A stretch of 64,000 bases of DNA. Origin: Micractinium sp. NFX-FRZ (Eukaryota > Chlorophyta > Trebouxiophyceae > Chlorellales > Chlorellaceae). The stretch spans positions 26,295 through 90,294 of the forward strand of contig JAPTJF010000244.1 of assembly GCA_029339195.1 (NCBI GenBank), read 5' to 3'. Shown here piece after piece: positions 9,855 through 22,354 of this stretch (position 1 is its first letter; each line of letters opens with the position of its first letter). Below the pieces are notes generated by a model, which was not told the DNA's origin, did not search any database, and saw nothing but the letters and a program-made list of their open reading frames with translations. Made by a program: the position numbers and the translations under genes.

Positions 9855-12800
9855 TCAGAGGCCGCCGCCGCCAATCTGCGCTCCTCCGCCGCCGCCTCCC
9901 AGGGGTGCTGTGTTGCCGCCACCGCCGCCAGCAGGGCTGAGGCCAAAGCTGGGCATGTACAGCAGACCCTTCCTGCAGGGCAATTGCCCGGGGGTGCATG
10001 GTGACGTCGGGTGTGCAGTGCAGGGGGAAGTGTGCAAGACAGGGGCGGGGCATGTATGGAAGACCCTTCCTGCAGGGGCGCTTTATAGGGGGGTGCAGGC
10101 AGTGCACAGGGGTGGGAGCTGAGGCTACAGGCTGCGAGGAGAGGAGGAGGGGGCGCAGCAGGCGCAGGGCTGGCCAGTGGCGGCGGCTACTCGGAGCAGC
10201 AGCAGAAGCCAAACAACAACAAATGGTTTGCGGGCGGCACTACGCGATTGCAGAGAGAATGCATGCTGAGCAGAACAGCATGCTGTGCAGCACAGCACAA
10301 CACAGTGCAGGGGCTGGGGGTTGCCCCCTGGCCTCCCTCGCCCTCCCCACCCTCACCCTCAACCCGCCCCAGCACAACACACTGGCAGTGCAGGGCTGGG
10401 AGGTGCCCCCCAGCCTCCCTGCCCTCACCCCCACCACCCCACCTGTCCCAGCGAAACACATTGCAAGCCTGGGGCGCCCCCTGGCCTCCCCACACGCCTT
10501 CGCCCCCCACCCCTACCCCTGCCCCTCGCCCCTGCCCCACTCTTGCCCCTTGCCCCACCTCTTTATGATCATCCCCACTGCTGTCATGGCCGCCAGGCCC
10601 AGCAGCAGCCCCACGCTGGCCACCCCCCACAGGCTGTAGGGGTCCCACCGCTCCAGGCCGCTCGTCAGGTTCATGCCAAAGATGCCTGCGGGTGGGGGCG
10701 GTTGCATATGTTGTATTGGAGACGTGAAGAGGCGAAGTCTACTGGGCAGGCTCGCGCTGAAGGTTCCCACTTGGGAGTGGAGCGGGGTGGGGTGGGGTTG
10801 GATGGGGTGCAGTGGGTGGGCCACTGCCGAGGTCTGTGCCAAAGACGCCAGCGGGTGGGGGCGGGTGCAGGAAGGAATGTGTGGGAGGGGTGGGGAGAGA
10901 GGTGGTGGTGGGGCGAAGCCTACTGGGCAGGCTAGAAGGAATGTGTTGGATATGTGGAGAGAGGTGGGTGGTGGGGCGAAGCCCACTGGGCAGGCTCGTG
11001 CTAAAGGCGCCCACATGTCGGTGGGGCGGGGCGGGGTGAGTGGGCAGGGAAGGGCCGGGGTGGAGGGCCCCCGCGCCAGCTCGCTGGACGAGCTAATGCC
11101 AAGGATGCCTGAAGCAAACTAGGCAGTGTTAAGGGCATTTGGGGAGGACGGGGGCCGTGCAACGTGCGGCGGGGGCAGGCACGGAAGTGGGGCAGCCAGA
11201 ATGGCGCCACAAAGGCAGAATGCACAGCGGGGGGGCGTGTATGTGTGTGAGCAAGGTGGGGGAGAATGGGGTTGCTGGAAGAAGAGGCAGCCGGACTGAT
11301 GCACGGTGGCAGGCTGCCAGTGCGCACGCTAGTGCTCGTGCAACAACACAGCACACTACATATTGGCACACTACAATCGTGCCCTCACCGGTGACTGCCA
11401 TGTGTATCTCGAAGCACATCAGCAGCAGGTCCACAGCCAGGCTCAGTGCCACCTGCGGCGGGGGACGGGGCAAGAGTAGGGGTGGTTGTTCCCATCCCGG
11501 CAGCGTTTTGCAGCGTTTTGCAGAGGACTGGGAGGGAGGGCGCAGCAGAGCGCAGGCCGACAGCCAATAGAGTGTCCAATCTCCTTTTCAGGTCGTGCGT
11601 GTGAGGGATGTGTACAGTGCCACCGCTGTGACAGCGTGCCCACAAGCGCGTTGCGCTTGCTGTCCAGGTCCAGGTTGATCTGGCGAGAGAACAGTATATT
11701 CATGCGTGATACAGCCTGTCTGGGCAACGGCAAAGCCATGTTCAGTCTCACCAGCGCGTTTCGCTTGCTGTCCAGATCCAGGTTGACCAGGTGCTCCGTG
11801 TTGCGGATGCGCTCCTGCAGGATCTGGAGGCGGCTCAGGGAGGAGTCCACCTGCGCAGGGGCGGGGGGAAGAGGGGAGGGAAACGGGTGAAGGCTGAGGG
11901 CGTGATGGACAGACGCAGTCCTGCAGGATTTGCAGGCGGCTCAGGGAGGAGTCCACCTGCGCAAGGGCGAGAGGGGATGGAGCGAGGGAGAGGAATGCAG
12001 GAGGTGGGGGGCACCCGGATGCGCCCATTGGGGGCGCTGCAAGCGGCTGAGGGAGGAGTCCACCTGCGCAGGGGTAGGGGTAGGGGGTGGAGAGAGGGAG
12101 AGGAAATGCGGGTGGGAAGGAAGGGCGCGTGGCGGGACTCATACGCCGCTGCAGGATCTGCGGTCGGCCGAGGGACGGGTCGACCCACGCATGGGTGGCG
12201 GGGAGAGGAGGGGGCACCGGCCCTCTGCCTTCTCCACTCCCTGTGTCACCGATACTGCACCCAGCAAACACACATCAACCACACATGCACCCCTGCAGCC
12301 AGCTGGCCCCCGGCGAGGTCATTACCTCCCCGGCACTCTCACAATCACACCAGCTGGCAGGCTGTCACAGCCGCAGTACACACACCGCAGTACATATTGT
12401 ATTAATCAGTTATCGCACCTGCAGCCAGTAGGCCTCAATCAGGTCCTCAGCCTCCCCAACCTCGTCGTTATCCATGTCCATGGCAGTCTGCAGGGGAGGG
12501 AAAAGATGCAATACCTGCGCGTCGGAATGCAACACCAGTTAAGCCTGGAATGCAACAGTGGCCGAGCAGGAGGTGGGGGATTCCAGGGTGCAGGCAGGCA
12601 GCCGCAGAAAGAAGTCCAGCGGCCAGGCGCAGGCAGCAGGCAGCACCAGAGAGGGCCATCAACCCTGCAGAAAAAACTGCCCATGGTGCCAGCACATGCA
12701 CGGCCCCACAGGCGCACACCTGCTCGTACTTGCCGCCGCCCTCTCCCGCCTCTCCCTGGGGCGCCAGGCCGCAGCCGCTGCCGCTGGACGCCAGGGGCGA

Positions 12801-15800
12801 CCCGCCGTCAATCCTGCGGGCAGTCGGGCAGTCGGGCAGGCAGGCAGGCAGGCAGTCGGGCAGGCAGGTGGTGTGTAGGCAGTCGGGCAGGCAGGTGGTG
12901 TGTCCGCGGCAAGCAGGTGGGCAGGGAGGCAGGGTGTGTGTAAGCGGCAGGCAGATGGGCAGGCACCCAGGTACGCTAGCGTGTGCACGAGGCGACGTGC
13001 TCCATCATGCTGTGCATGCTGTGGTTGGTGCCCTCACCTGGACAGGCACATGCCCGCCATCTGCAGCTCGTCATCCAGCAGCTCCTCCAGGATCTCCTGC
13101 ACAGCACAGCACAGCACGACCACAGCAGGCACAGCGTGACCCTGGCGAGCCACCGCGCGCACCGCAGCATGGCGTTGCAGATTGCACGGAACGCAACGGC
13201 CAGGGCAGCCGTGCACCCAAGGGGGATGTGCGCCCATTGGCACCACAGCCTTGCCAACTCGCGCCACCGCTTGGTCTTGTTTGTGCTGGCATTCAGGCAG
13301 CTGCATCCAGGTCGGTTGCACCAGCGCCCCGCCCACCCAAACCCAACCAAAGCGTGCCCGAGCGTGCATCCAACCCCAGCTCACCTTGATCTTGCCCACA
13401 CGCGCCACCGCCTTGTCCAGCTTGTTCTGTATCTCATACAGCTGCTCCAAGTCGGGGCGGGCCACGCTGCGCCTGATGCGAGCCAGCACTGCCACGTGGA
13501 AGCGAGGAGGGGGGCATAAGAATGTCAGGGGTGGGTGGGAGATCAGGCAAGGGAATGGCGGACGTGGAATGTCGAGCGCAGCAAACAGAGGCATCTGCAT
13601 GCCCGGCCAGCATGCCTCTCGCACTCACGCCCACTCACCCGCCTACCCACCCACATGCTCGCCTGCCTGCAAACGCCAGCGCCTCCGTTCCCAACCTCAA
13701 TCCCCACCCCCACCCTAGCCACAGCCCCAAACCAGGCACGTGGTTCAACTGCAAGCCCGCCCGCACACCCGCACACACGCACCACAGACAATTGGTCCAG
13801 ACACAGACCCAAGCACGCCCTGGCCAGCTTACCTGTGAAGGTCATCGATTCCAGGCTGGCCACCTCGTAGTGCAGGATCTTGACCACCGTCAGCAGGGCC
13901 GCTTCTAGGGCGCGCAGCTCGTACGGCATGGCCTGTGTGTGAGGTTGGGGTGAGGGGGGTGGGGAGGTGAGAAGGGGGCTGTTGGGGTAACCAGTTGAGT
14001 GGGCTCCAGGCGGGCCGCCTCCGGGGCGCGCAGCTCATAGGGCATGGCCTGCGTTTAAGTGCTGGTGATGGGGGTGGGCAGGTGAGAAGGAGGTGGTTGG
14101 GGGAGGCCAGTTGAGTGGGCTCAAGGCGGGCCGCCTTGGGGGCGCGCAGCTCATAGGCAAGGCCTGTGCATGAGGTGGGGGTAAAGGGCAATTGGCGGGG
14201 TGCATGCAGGGGGGTAGCGCGAAGAGGGGGCGGTTGAGGATGGGCTGGACGTGGGTGCGGGGGAGTGGAGTGGGCCTGTGTGAGGCTGCAGCTGCCCGCA
14301 CGGCCAACGGGTTGAATGCAACATCAAATGCAACAGCACAGCACAGCTCACCTCCATTTGCTTGAGCTCCTCGAGCGACATGAAGGAGGCGGCTGGGGCC
14401 AGGCCATCTGCTGTTTTCAGGGCAGAGTGAGCGGGGGTGGGGTGGCATTAGGTGGCGCCAACGCACGCGCCTGCTTGGCAGCGCAGCAACGGGCGCGGGC
14501 AGCGGAAGCCCACCGAAAGCAGGGCAGGTGGCAGGCAGGCAAACAAGGATGGAACCATCTGGTTTCATGCCATGAGCAAGTCTCAGCTGCTGAGCTGGCG
14601 ACTGGGAGGTTGCTGACCTGGCGCATCGCTGAAGGGGTACTTGGAGGTTGCGATGTGGTTGCTGCATGGGGTTGTGGGCGGGGCTGGGCATGAGCAGGGT
14701 GGGCAGGCATCTACAAGACCAGCGGGCATCGACCTTGGGAAGCAGGGGGTGGCTTGAGGGCATAGCAATAGCTCATAACATGGCACTTGAAGAGTCATTC
14801 CGCTGGCATGCCACCCACACCAGGCGCACCGCAGGCAGCCCGGCTCAGTTCTACCTAGGGTGATTGTCCCTTGCCCCCACCCTGCATGGCCTGCACACTG
14901 CAGCTCACTGCAGCTCACTGCACCAGCGCCACCAGCCCTGTGGCCCACCAGCCCCTTCATCCAAAGCTTCAGCCCACCACTCCATGTCACAGCAACCTCA
15001 CCTGAGGCGCACCACCACCGGGTTGTCCAGGTTGGGCAGCGTGCGGGCAGAGAGGTCGGTGAGGGAGGGTACGCTGATGACCAGCGTCTTGTCCCTGGGT
15101 GAATGAGCAAGGCAGGGAGGGAGGGAGGGCGACCAGGGAAGGAGATCAGAGAGGGAGGGAGCATGGTTTTGTGTGTGGTTGACCACAGCGGTGGCGGGGA
15201 CGGGCAGCAGTAGCAGGGGAGTGGAGGAGCGAGGTGCGCTTCAACCTCTCTACGCGCCTCCTCAACCGCCGCTGGTGTGCCCTCTGTCCAGCCATCCGTC
15301 ACTACCCAGCCCGCCCACTGCCCACCTGCGCCCGATGGTGAGCGTCAGCCCCTCTACATCAAAGCCCGCCCACTGCCCACCTACCGCTTGATGATAAGCT
15401 TCAGCCCCTCTACGCTCATCCTCAACTGCCGCCAGCCTGCCCTCCTCCCAAACATCCCAGCCCATCCACTGCCCACTGCCCACCTGCCAATGATGAGCTT
15501 CAGGCCCTCCAGGTTCAGCACCAGAGCCTGCTTGCGGATGAAGATGGCCGAGGGGTCTGCAGAGAGGGGGCAGAGGACAAACAAGGAAGGTGGGCATGGG
15601 CTGCAGCGGTGGGAAGGATGCCTGCTTGCGGATGACGATGGCCGATGGGTCTGCAAAGAGCGAGCGCGTACAAGAGGTGGGGAGGGAATTCTGTAGGTGG
15701 GAAAGGAGGGCCGCGGGCGCAGCTTGCGGATGTTGGAGGCTTCTGCTGTCGATGCGGTTATCAAAGTAGCCCTGCCCTGAGCTTTGGAGGAAGGAAAGGA

Positions 15801-16584
15801 GGCGTGGTGCGAGCAGGCGCCACGTCTGGTTGGGCAGCAGTAGCAGAACCAATGGAAGCAGCGCCATCACTGGCGGTGGCAGCCACAGCAGCAGCAGCAG
15901 CAGCAGCTGAGTGGGAGGCAGCCCATGCACGGCGCAATCAGCCAGTGGAGCAACGCACAGGGCAGTTGGACGGCAGGGTCGAGCGCCCTAATATCCCGGT
16001 GCCTCAGCTGCAGGTCGGTGACCAGCGCCTGCTTGCGCAGGGTGGTGTAGGTGGCGTGCCCTGCAGGACCATGGTTGGCGAAATCAAGGCACGAATGTTA
16101 TGGAAACCAAGGCACTGGGCACGCCGCCGGTTGCACAGTCACCAGCTTGGCACGACATGGGACGGTGAGGGGGCGCGAGGCCTGCCGGGGGACCGAGGCA
16201 TGGAGCTTGGATGGCATGCAGCCGCAGCAGCAGGAGCGGCAGCGACTTAAGCACCAGCAGCAGCCACAGGGCTGATGTGTGGGGGGCACCCTGGCACGTG
16301 GCGGTTCGTGGGGAGGGGAGGCATGCTGCAAGGGGTGCCCCCCTCGGACACCCGCTGCTGCCACCTGCCACAAACGCCGTCTGCGTGCGCACACATCAAA
16401 TCCTTCTGTGTAACGCAAACCAATTTGGATCACCGTGTTCGTCGATCAGCACAATTGGCTTCTGCTTGGGCAAGTCTGAGCGAGGGGGGCGGGCACCGCC
16501 TGTAGAGCCGTTGCCGTCGCCACCGCCGCCGCCGCCCCGCTCAAAGCGGCGGCCCAGCATGAGCGGCGTGTTCTCATTAGCCAT
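9855..16584 (-). CDS. MRS2: MRS2/CorA-type magnesium transporter, 15 exons
   Basis: A 451-residue Mg2+ channel of the plant MRS2/MGT group. Exons, 5' to 3': 16434-16584, 15959-16060, 15484-15556, 15002-15094, 14618-14661, 14352-14410, 13833-13932, 13385-13488, 13038-13096, 12720-12813, 12419-12487, 11752-11850, 11389-11452, 10559-10685, 9855-9972; every phase closes. Landmarks are RDIRALDPAVQLPYPSAI (family signature near YPS), MPYELRALEAAL, the acidic helix DNDEVGEAEDLIEAYWLQ, and two C-terminal membrane segments. The signature loop GIFGMN follows the first (Gly374-Met375-Asn376). The last exon is a Gly-rich cytosolic or matrix tail. No transit peptide is evident, so the membrane is uncertain. 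Nearly every intron contains copies of its exon ends. Confidence 0.92.
10670..11115. repeat. Degenerate copies of the GMN-loop exon start inside an MRS2 intron
   Basis: On the minus strand the true exon 14 start (PAGIFGMNLTSGLE) is followed upstream by look-alikes, PAGVFGTDLGSG near 10835-10860 and a weaker one near 11080-11115. A second element, beginning CTACTGGGCAGGCT on the plus strand or a close variant, occurs near 10740, 10918 and 10983. Confidence 0.7.
11640..12190. repeat. Copies of MRS2 exon 12 ends in both flanking introns
   Basis: Exon 12 (11752-11850) encodes VDSSLSRLQILQE at its start and NLDLDSKRNAL at its end. A NLDLDSKRNALV copy lies downstream at about 11645-11690. Three copies of the VDSSLSRLQ start lie upstream at about 11923-11962, 12025-12062 and 12155-12187, each with its acceptor-like CGCAGG or similar. 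Confidence 0.85.
12820..12960. repeat. GCAGGCAG/TCGGGCAG low-complexity tract in MRS2 intron
   Basis: Interleaved GGCA and GTCGGGCA units with two copies of a GGCAGGTGGTGTGT block fill much of the intron between exons 12720-12813 and 13038-13096. Confidence 0.7.
13890..14165. repeat. Triplicated start of MRS2 exon 7 in its upstream intron
   Basis: Three minus-strand blocks read AMPYELRALEAAL (true exon, ending at 13932), AMPYELRAPEAARLEPTQLV (about 13985-14050) and ALAYELRAPKAARLEPTQLA (about 14105-14165). Each is preceded in the transcript by a pyrimidine-rich acceptor-like run. Confidence 0.85.
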
Positions 16585-17312
16585 GAGAAACGGAATATCG
16601 CTGGTCGGGCAGCCTTGCCCTTACAACGACGGGAGGCTGGTGAGCAGCGGCCAGTCGGCGGCAGCACTGGCGGCGGCCCGCCGACGGCACTGGCGGCGGC
16701 ACTGCGCCACTGCCTGTAGACCGTTTGCCGTGCGGCTGTGGATGCACCAGCAATAACAGCGGGCCTTGAAGATGCGAGAGGGAGGCGAAGGAGGTGCGGC
16801 CGTGCCGGCAGGGGGCCCACTCACGGCTCGGGGGTAAAGTCTGGGCACGTGGTCAGGACTTAGGTCCCGTGCCAACTTCTTTGATCACTGCTTATTGCCA
16901 CGAACCTGCTGGGCACCCTTCCTGTCACCGAATCACCGCGCTGAGCTGGCGCGCGCCACTTTGCCGGTGTCCCCGCCGCTTCGCCAGCTTGTAAACCCAG
17001 CGTCATTGCGTCCACATTTGATCAAACTTGTTGAAGCGACTCTCCGAAAGGTCGGCACATCCCAGCGAGCGCCTGCCTCACTTCGTGCGCACACCCTCTC
17101 GGCGCCGTTTTCCAGCCATACAGAGCGCAGTAGGTGTGTGGAGACGGTTGCAGAGGTCGCCGTCACGGGCCGACGCGCGTGAGAGCAACCTGGCCAGCGC
17201 CCAGGCGCCTTGCCGCCAGGCCTGCTTCCGCCCCGCTGCCTTGCGCTTCTGCCGACCCGTCGAACCAGCGCCTGCCCCTGCAGCCCCTGCAGCAGCGGCC
17301 TGGCAAAGGCCC
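16585..17312. other. Divergent upstream region, MRS2 and 246-aa gene
   Basis: 728 bp between two divergent starts. No TATA box in a convincing position, RNA gene or exon is visible. It presumably carries both promoters and 5'UTRs. Confidence 0.45.
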
Positions 17313-19765
17313 ATGGCTGCTCGCTTGCCGTCAGACCCAGACGCTGCGGCCTGCGACCTGGCCAGTAGAATCTACGAGGCGGGGCGGCGGCACGGCGGCA
17401 TCCCACCACAGGTGAGCCGCCAAGATGGGGGCCCTGTGTGTCTCTCTCTCTCGTTGTATATCTTGATTGGGGGCCCTGTGTGTCTCTCTCTCGTTATATA
17501 TCTTAGTCGTGTGTTGCCGAGCCGCACATTCTGCACCTCTGGAGCTTTTCCCCTAGCTGCGGCCTGCCATGCCCACCCACTTGCTGCCTGTGCTGCGTGT
17601 CCTGACCCCAACGGCGCTCGCCTCCCCTGCCGCCCCCTCCGGTGGAAGCGAAGCATGCGTTCGTTGGTCAATGTACCCCCGGCACGGGCAGTACCGCAGG
17701 GCGTGTAAAGCCCCAAAGCAAAGGCAAGCCTCCCTCACTTCTTGCCCCTCCCTCTCCCCGCTGCCTGCCACGCTCCCTGCAGGACTGCACCTTTCCCGAG
17801 ACAAAGTACACAGACCCAGACTCCCTGGCGGATGCAATCATCAACCTGGGGTGCCGGGAACTGCAGGTTGGCTGGCCGAGGAGGGATGGGTGCCCAGGTG
17901 GCTGCCTGGTTGGCGGCTGGCTGGCCGAGCGGGCACTGCCTGGGGCAACAAAACAGCAAACGCCTTCCCAACCGCGCCGTCGCCTCTCATCATGCATCGC
18001 CATGCCTGTGTGCCCGCCCACCTCCCTCAGGCACAAGACATGCAGGCCCACGGCAACAGGATTGCAAAGGGGTCCCTGGGGTCGCAAGCGCAGGTGGGGA
18101 GGGTCTGGGGTAACAGGAGGGGGTCGTCCCAGGTCCTGATTGCTGTGGGGGCAAAGGCCCTGGGACTGCAAGCAGAGTGCCAAGGGGTGTCTGGGCTCGC
18201 AAGCGCAGGTGGGGCAGGGCTGGGAAAAGAGAGAGGGGGGCGTCCTGGATGCTGCGTGGGGGCAAAACCGCCGCAAGCGTATTGCCCAGGGTTCCTTGGC
18301 CTTGCAAGCCCAGCGGGGCAGGCTTGTGCAGCGGTGGGAGGGCAGGTGGGCACAGGCTTGTGCAGCGGTCGGAGGAGATGAAGTGATGCAGAGTCTGCAC
18401 CAGCAGCCTGATCGGAACTACTTCATTCAATCAATCGGGTGCCTTCCTTTTTCTTTCCCCTCAATACCCTCCCCCCGTCAAGCAGTCTGTGATGGAGCGG
18501 CTGCACCACCAGCCGGAGCCGCGTGCCGCGCAGCTGGTGCGGCAGCGAGTGCACGAAGGTGAGAGAGGGTGTCCAGGTGGCGGGCCGGGGCGCGTTCGTA
18601 CGCGCCAGGCAACGCATCCCGCCCTGCCTGCGTTGCCTCACTGCTGCGCTCCACCTGCCTGACCCTTCACCCATCACCGTCAGCGCCACCTCACAGAATG
18701 GTGTTCCCGAGCCGCCTGCCCACCGCGTGTTGTACCAATTCTGCCGCACCCCGCTTCTCCCGCAGATTGGCTGCGCGGCGACGAGCACTTGAACCGCCTG
18801 GCCGACAGAGTGATCAAGATAGGGCTGGCAGAAGAGGCAGCAGAGGGGCCACAAGTGAGGAACGACTGCTGTGCTGTGCTGTGCTGTGCTGTGCCGTGCC
18901 GTGCTGTGCTGTGCTGTGCTGTGCTGTGCTGTGCTGTGCCCACATTGTGAATAGGGTTTAGGATTGTGTGTGTGTGTGTGTGTGTGTGCTTTACTAGGCA
19001 ATGGGCGAGCGCACATATGTCCCGCTGCGCACCGCCCTGCCCTGCCTATACGGCCGTGCCACGGCCAGGCGCGGCAGCGTGCGTCAGCATCCTCCGTGCC
19101 GGACGCCCCTCGCACCACCTTACACAGATACACATCTGCAGCCAAAGTTTGTGGTGTCTCCTTGCACACCTGGCAGGACCCGGAGGCGGCGGCACGCCGC
19201 GTGCTGGACGTGGCACGCAGGCGGCTGGCGGCGGCAGAGGGCAACCACGTGGTGGCGGGCGGCGACGCAGCCGAGGTGGACGCAGCCTTCGACACATTTG
19301 ACCCCCCCATCAGGTGGGTATGTCCATGTGTGTGTGCCCTAGAAACCATGTGTCTGTGTGTGTGTGTATGTGCGCGTGTGTGGTCGTGACTTCACTAGGG
19401 CTGCAGGCAGGGGGCCGAGGGCCAAAGGACAATCATGCGGCGGCGGCGGCGGCGGGCACAGCATGGGGGCACGTGTGAGCCGCCCTTGTAGCCCTGCCCA
19501 TGAGGCGTGAGACGCCCATCCAGGTGTGGCGTGTGTGCAAGGGAAGTGCGGTCCTGGAAGTGCGGGCGGCCAACTGCCGCCGCCTTCAGGTAATCTTTAC
19601 ACCCCACCCGCCACACTGCATCCCACTCCAAAACCCCACTCGCACTGCAGGCGGCACGCCCTGGCAGACATAATTCTGCGTCGGCTGCAGCGCACCAGCG
19701 GCGGGCGCAAGGTGACGCCACCCATGGAGTCGGTTCCGGAGGGCACACTGGAGGCAGAGGCATGA
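17313..19765 (+). CDS. Unknown conserved-looking protein, 8 exons, 246 aa
   Basis: Exons 17313-17411, 17783-17866, 18031-18093, 18486-18558, 18766-18854, 18998-19078, 19177-19313 and 19651-19765 join in phase from an ATG to a TGA. Distinct blocks are LPSDPDAAACDLASRIYEAG, CTFPETKYTDPDSLADAII, SVMERLHHQPEPRAAQLVRQ, DPEAAARRVLDVARRRLAAA and a basic C-terminus (RHALADIILRRLQRTSGGRK). It is hydrophilic and probably helical, with no membrane segment or transit peptide. I do not recognise the family. The third exon (21 codons) is less certain. A site at 19510-19540 that looks like another exon is better read as a copy of the end of exon 7, because skipping it keeps the phase. Confidence 0.6.
18868..18945. 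repeat. (GTGCT)n pentamer array in intron
   Basis: About 13 tandem GTGCT/GTGCC units follow the donor of exon 18766-18854. The pentamer is on the sense strand of the host gene, as in other genes of this window. Confidence 0.85.
18965..18988. repeat. (GT)12 microsatellite
   Basis: A perfect dinucleotide run ends about ten bases before the acceptor of the exon starting at 18998. Confidence 0.9.
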
Positions 19766-20591
19766 GGATGGGGCCAGGAGGAGTCAGCCAGGAGGTGTCA
19801 CCCAGGAGGGGTCAGCTGGGAGGGGCCAGCTGGCAGCACTGTGCAGACGTGCTCGCCAGGTGCAGCAGCAGTCCTGAGCCAACAAGATGGCCCCTCATGG
19901 TATCCTCCGCTGGAGCTTGCATCCGACCACCTCTTCTATGCGCTGCAGCTGCTCCTGCCTCTGCTGGCCGCACATGCTTTCAGCGGGACAGCATGTAAGC
20001 AGCGTGGATGGCCATTGCGGGTTGCTGGCCGTGCCCAGCGCCTGCTGCCCGCCCCGCTTTTCGCCCGCTGCTGGTAGCTGGCCGCTGCCGCTGGCCGTCC
20101 TGTTTCTTGAAACACCCGTAATGCGGGGCTGCAGACCCTTGCGTTGTTGCCACAGCGCGCACAGCAGCGGCTCTCCCAGCTTTTTCCATGGCGCAGTCTC
20201 ATTGCTCAGGCCTCTGCACCCATGGATCGAGCTCCTAGCAAGCGCAGCAGCCTCGCGCTTGCACCGCTGCCCCGCCGCCCCTCCTTCTCTCTCCCGTCTC
20301 TGCGCAACATGAAACATACTACCAGTTTGCAACTAACCAGCGGTGCCAGTTGGCAGGGAGGGGATGCACGCACAGCGCGCGTTTCCGCCAGCGTTGGCAC
20401 CCGGTGCCCGCTCGACTCCCAACCCCGGCTGCCGCAGCAAGCAAGCTTGGGGCAATGCTGGTGCGTGCATTTAGGATCCTTACAGAAGCAGCACACCCAT
20501 TGATGTCTCCCCCGTCAAGTCGAGGCCTGTGAATGCACACACGCGGTCATGAGCCGTGTGCCGAAACTAGCATGGCAGACGCTCTGTGCAG

Positions 20592-20631
<40 letters not shown>

Positions 20632-20725
20632 CGGCTCTTTGGTCACTGTGCAAACGCGTGAGTACTCAGTGCAGGTGGCAGCAGAAGCAATGAAAGCACA
20701 CACAGGGTCGCTGCCAGCTGCCAGC
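19766..20725. other. Convergent intergenic region
   Basis: 960 bp between the stops of two convergent genes. Nothing coding is supported. It contains the CAGG tetranucleotide tract at 20589-20632. Confidence 0.45.
20589..20632. repeat. (CAGG)n tetranucleotide tract
   Basis: About ten perfect GCAG/CAGG units lie in the convergent intergenic region. Confidence 0.9.
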
Positions 20726-22311
20726 TCAGCAGGCCAGCCGCCACCTGGCAGTGCTGTCCAGCGGGCTGGGGTCGGCTGGCTGTGCCTGCACAACCCCCTC
20801 CCTTAGCAGCGCATCCAGCTGCGCGGGCACCTGCAGCACGGGCCCGGGAAGAGCAGGTGGCAGGTTGAGAAGGCAGTTGCTGCTGGAGAGGTGAGTGCGC
20901 GGGGGTGCCAGAGGAGTACATGATTGGGGCACCCAGCGCCTACTGTGCGCTCACAGGCCACGGGAAATGTACAGCCGTGCCTCACGTGGGCCAAACCAGT
21001 GGGAGCGGGGGCGCAATCCAAGGCAGCCCAGTGCGCCGTCCTCTAGTTCGGACGCAAGCCATGAGTCCCAGCATGCCTAAACTGAAGCCCGCTGGCGCTG
21101 GACCACCCCACCTCTTCAAGCGCTGCTGAGGCCGGCCCCCACCCCAGCTCTTTCCTACACAGCACCCTCTGTGACTATCGGATATACAGCACCCACCTCT
21201 TTGAGGTACCGCAGTCGGGTGGGCAGGTCGCGGGGCAGGTGGGGCCCCATCTTGTGCACCACAGCCTCCCGGGTGTGCCACTCGCTGCCATCCAGGCAGC
21301 GCTCTTGCAGCATGCGCCTCACCAGCTGCGCCGGCTGCATCTGCACAGCAGCTGCCACCTGCCAGGGCCCCAGGGGCTGGTGCTGAGCAGGCGGGCCACC
21401 AGAGGAGGCCGCTGCACCGCTTGCTGTCCCGCCGCCAGCAGCTGCGGTGGCCGCAAGCAGCAGGCGCTGCAGGCGCTCACTCAGGCTTGCCGCAGAGCCT
21501 GGCTCTGCCGCTGCTGCTGGCGCCCCCGCTGCTAGCACTGCCGCCGCTGCTGCTGGCAGGGCTTGCGGGCCGGCCGCTGGCGCTGGTGCCGGTGCCGGTG
21601 CGGGCCCGTCAAGCCCCTGCTCCTCCAGCAGCTGCTCTATGCCCAGAGGGCTGCCCAAGGGATCGTCCGGAGGCTCCAGCCTGCAGTGCCATGGAAGCAG
21701 GGAAGATGCAACAGTGGCAGTAGTGTTTGACTGTGGTGCTGGAGGCACGAGCTTGACTGAGCGCCACAAACCCCAGGCCTATGCAGCACAACGCAGCCCC
21801 AAGCAAAGCCATGCACTTGACCGGCACCTAGGCTGATCAACGCAGGCAGTCACGGAGCATCAGGAGCATTCTTGAGACATAAGGAGCAGGCGCAGGTGCA
21901 TGTGCACGCGCAGGGTGTGCAGGCTGGCTCACCCCTCCATGCCTGAGAACCCCTCAACATCTGGCTGCATCTCAGGCAGAGGCGGCGTGGCAGCCGGCTG
22001 CGCTGCCTGCCCCGCCATCTGCTCCAGGGATGACAGGCGCTGGTGTGTAACAGCATGCAAGTCGTAGCACTGGCAGCGGAGGGAGCCATTCCGCTCTGCC
22101 TCCTGCTGCACCTGCTGAGCCAGATATGCCTGCCCGTCCTCAAGACCTGCCACCGCCAGCCGTGTGCTGTGCATGTCCTGCTGCGGCTGAGACGGCTGCT
22201 GCAGCTGCTGCGGCTGTGGCTGAGGCTGCTGCGGTGGCGGCAGCGGCTGCTGCGGCAGTTGCGGCGCCTGCTGCTGCGTTGGCGGCTGTGGCTGCGGCTG
22301 TGGCACAGGCG

Positions 22312-22354
<43 letters not shown>

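Noticed and set aside
12550..13389. 279-codon plus ORF in the MRS2 region
   Set aside because: It is a shadow over MRS2 introns with GCAG repeats. No motif is present and MRS2 exons account for the region.
19524..19589. Candidate extra exon in the 246-aa gene
   Set aside because: GACGCCCATCCAG at its left side is a near copy of the exon 7 end. Omitting the block keeps the phase and leaves a smoother protein.
20572..20640. Possible CRISPR or satellite array
   Set aside because: It is a plain tetranucleotide microsatellite without spacers. CRISPR arrays are not expected in nuclear eukaryotic DNA.
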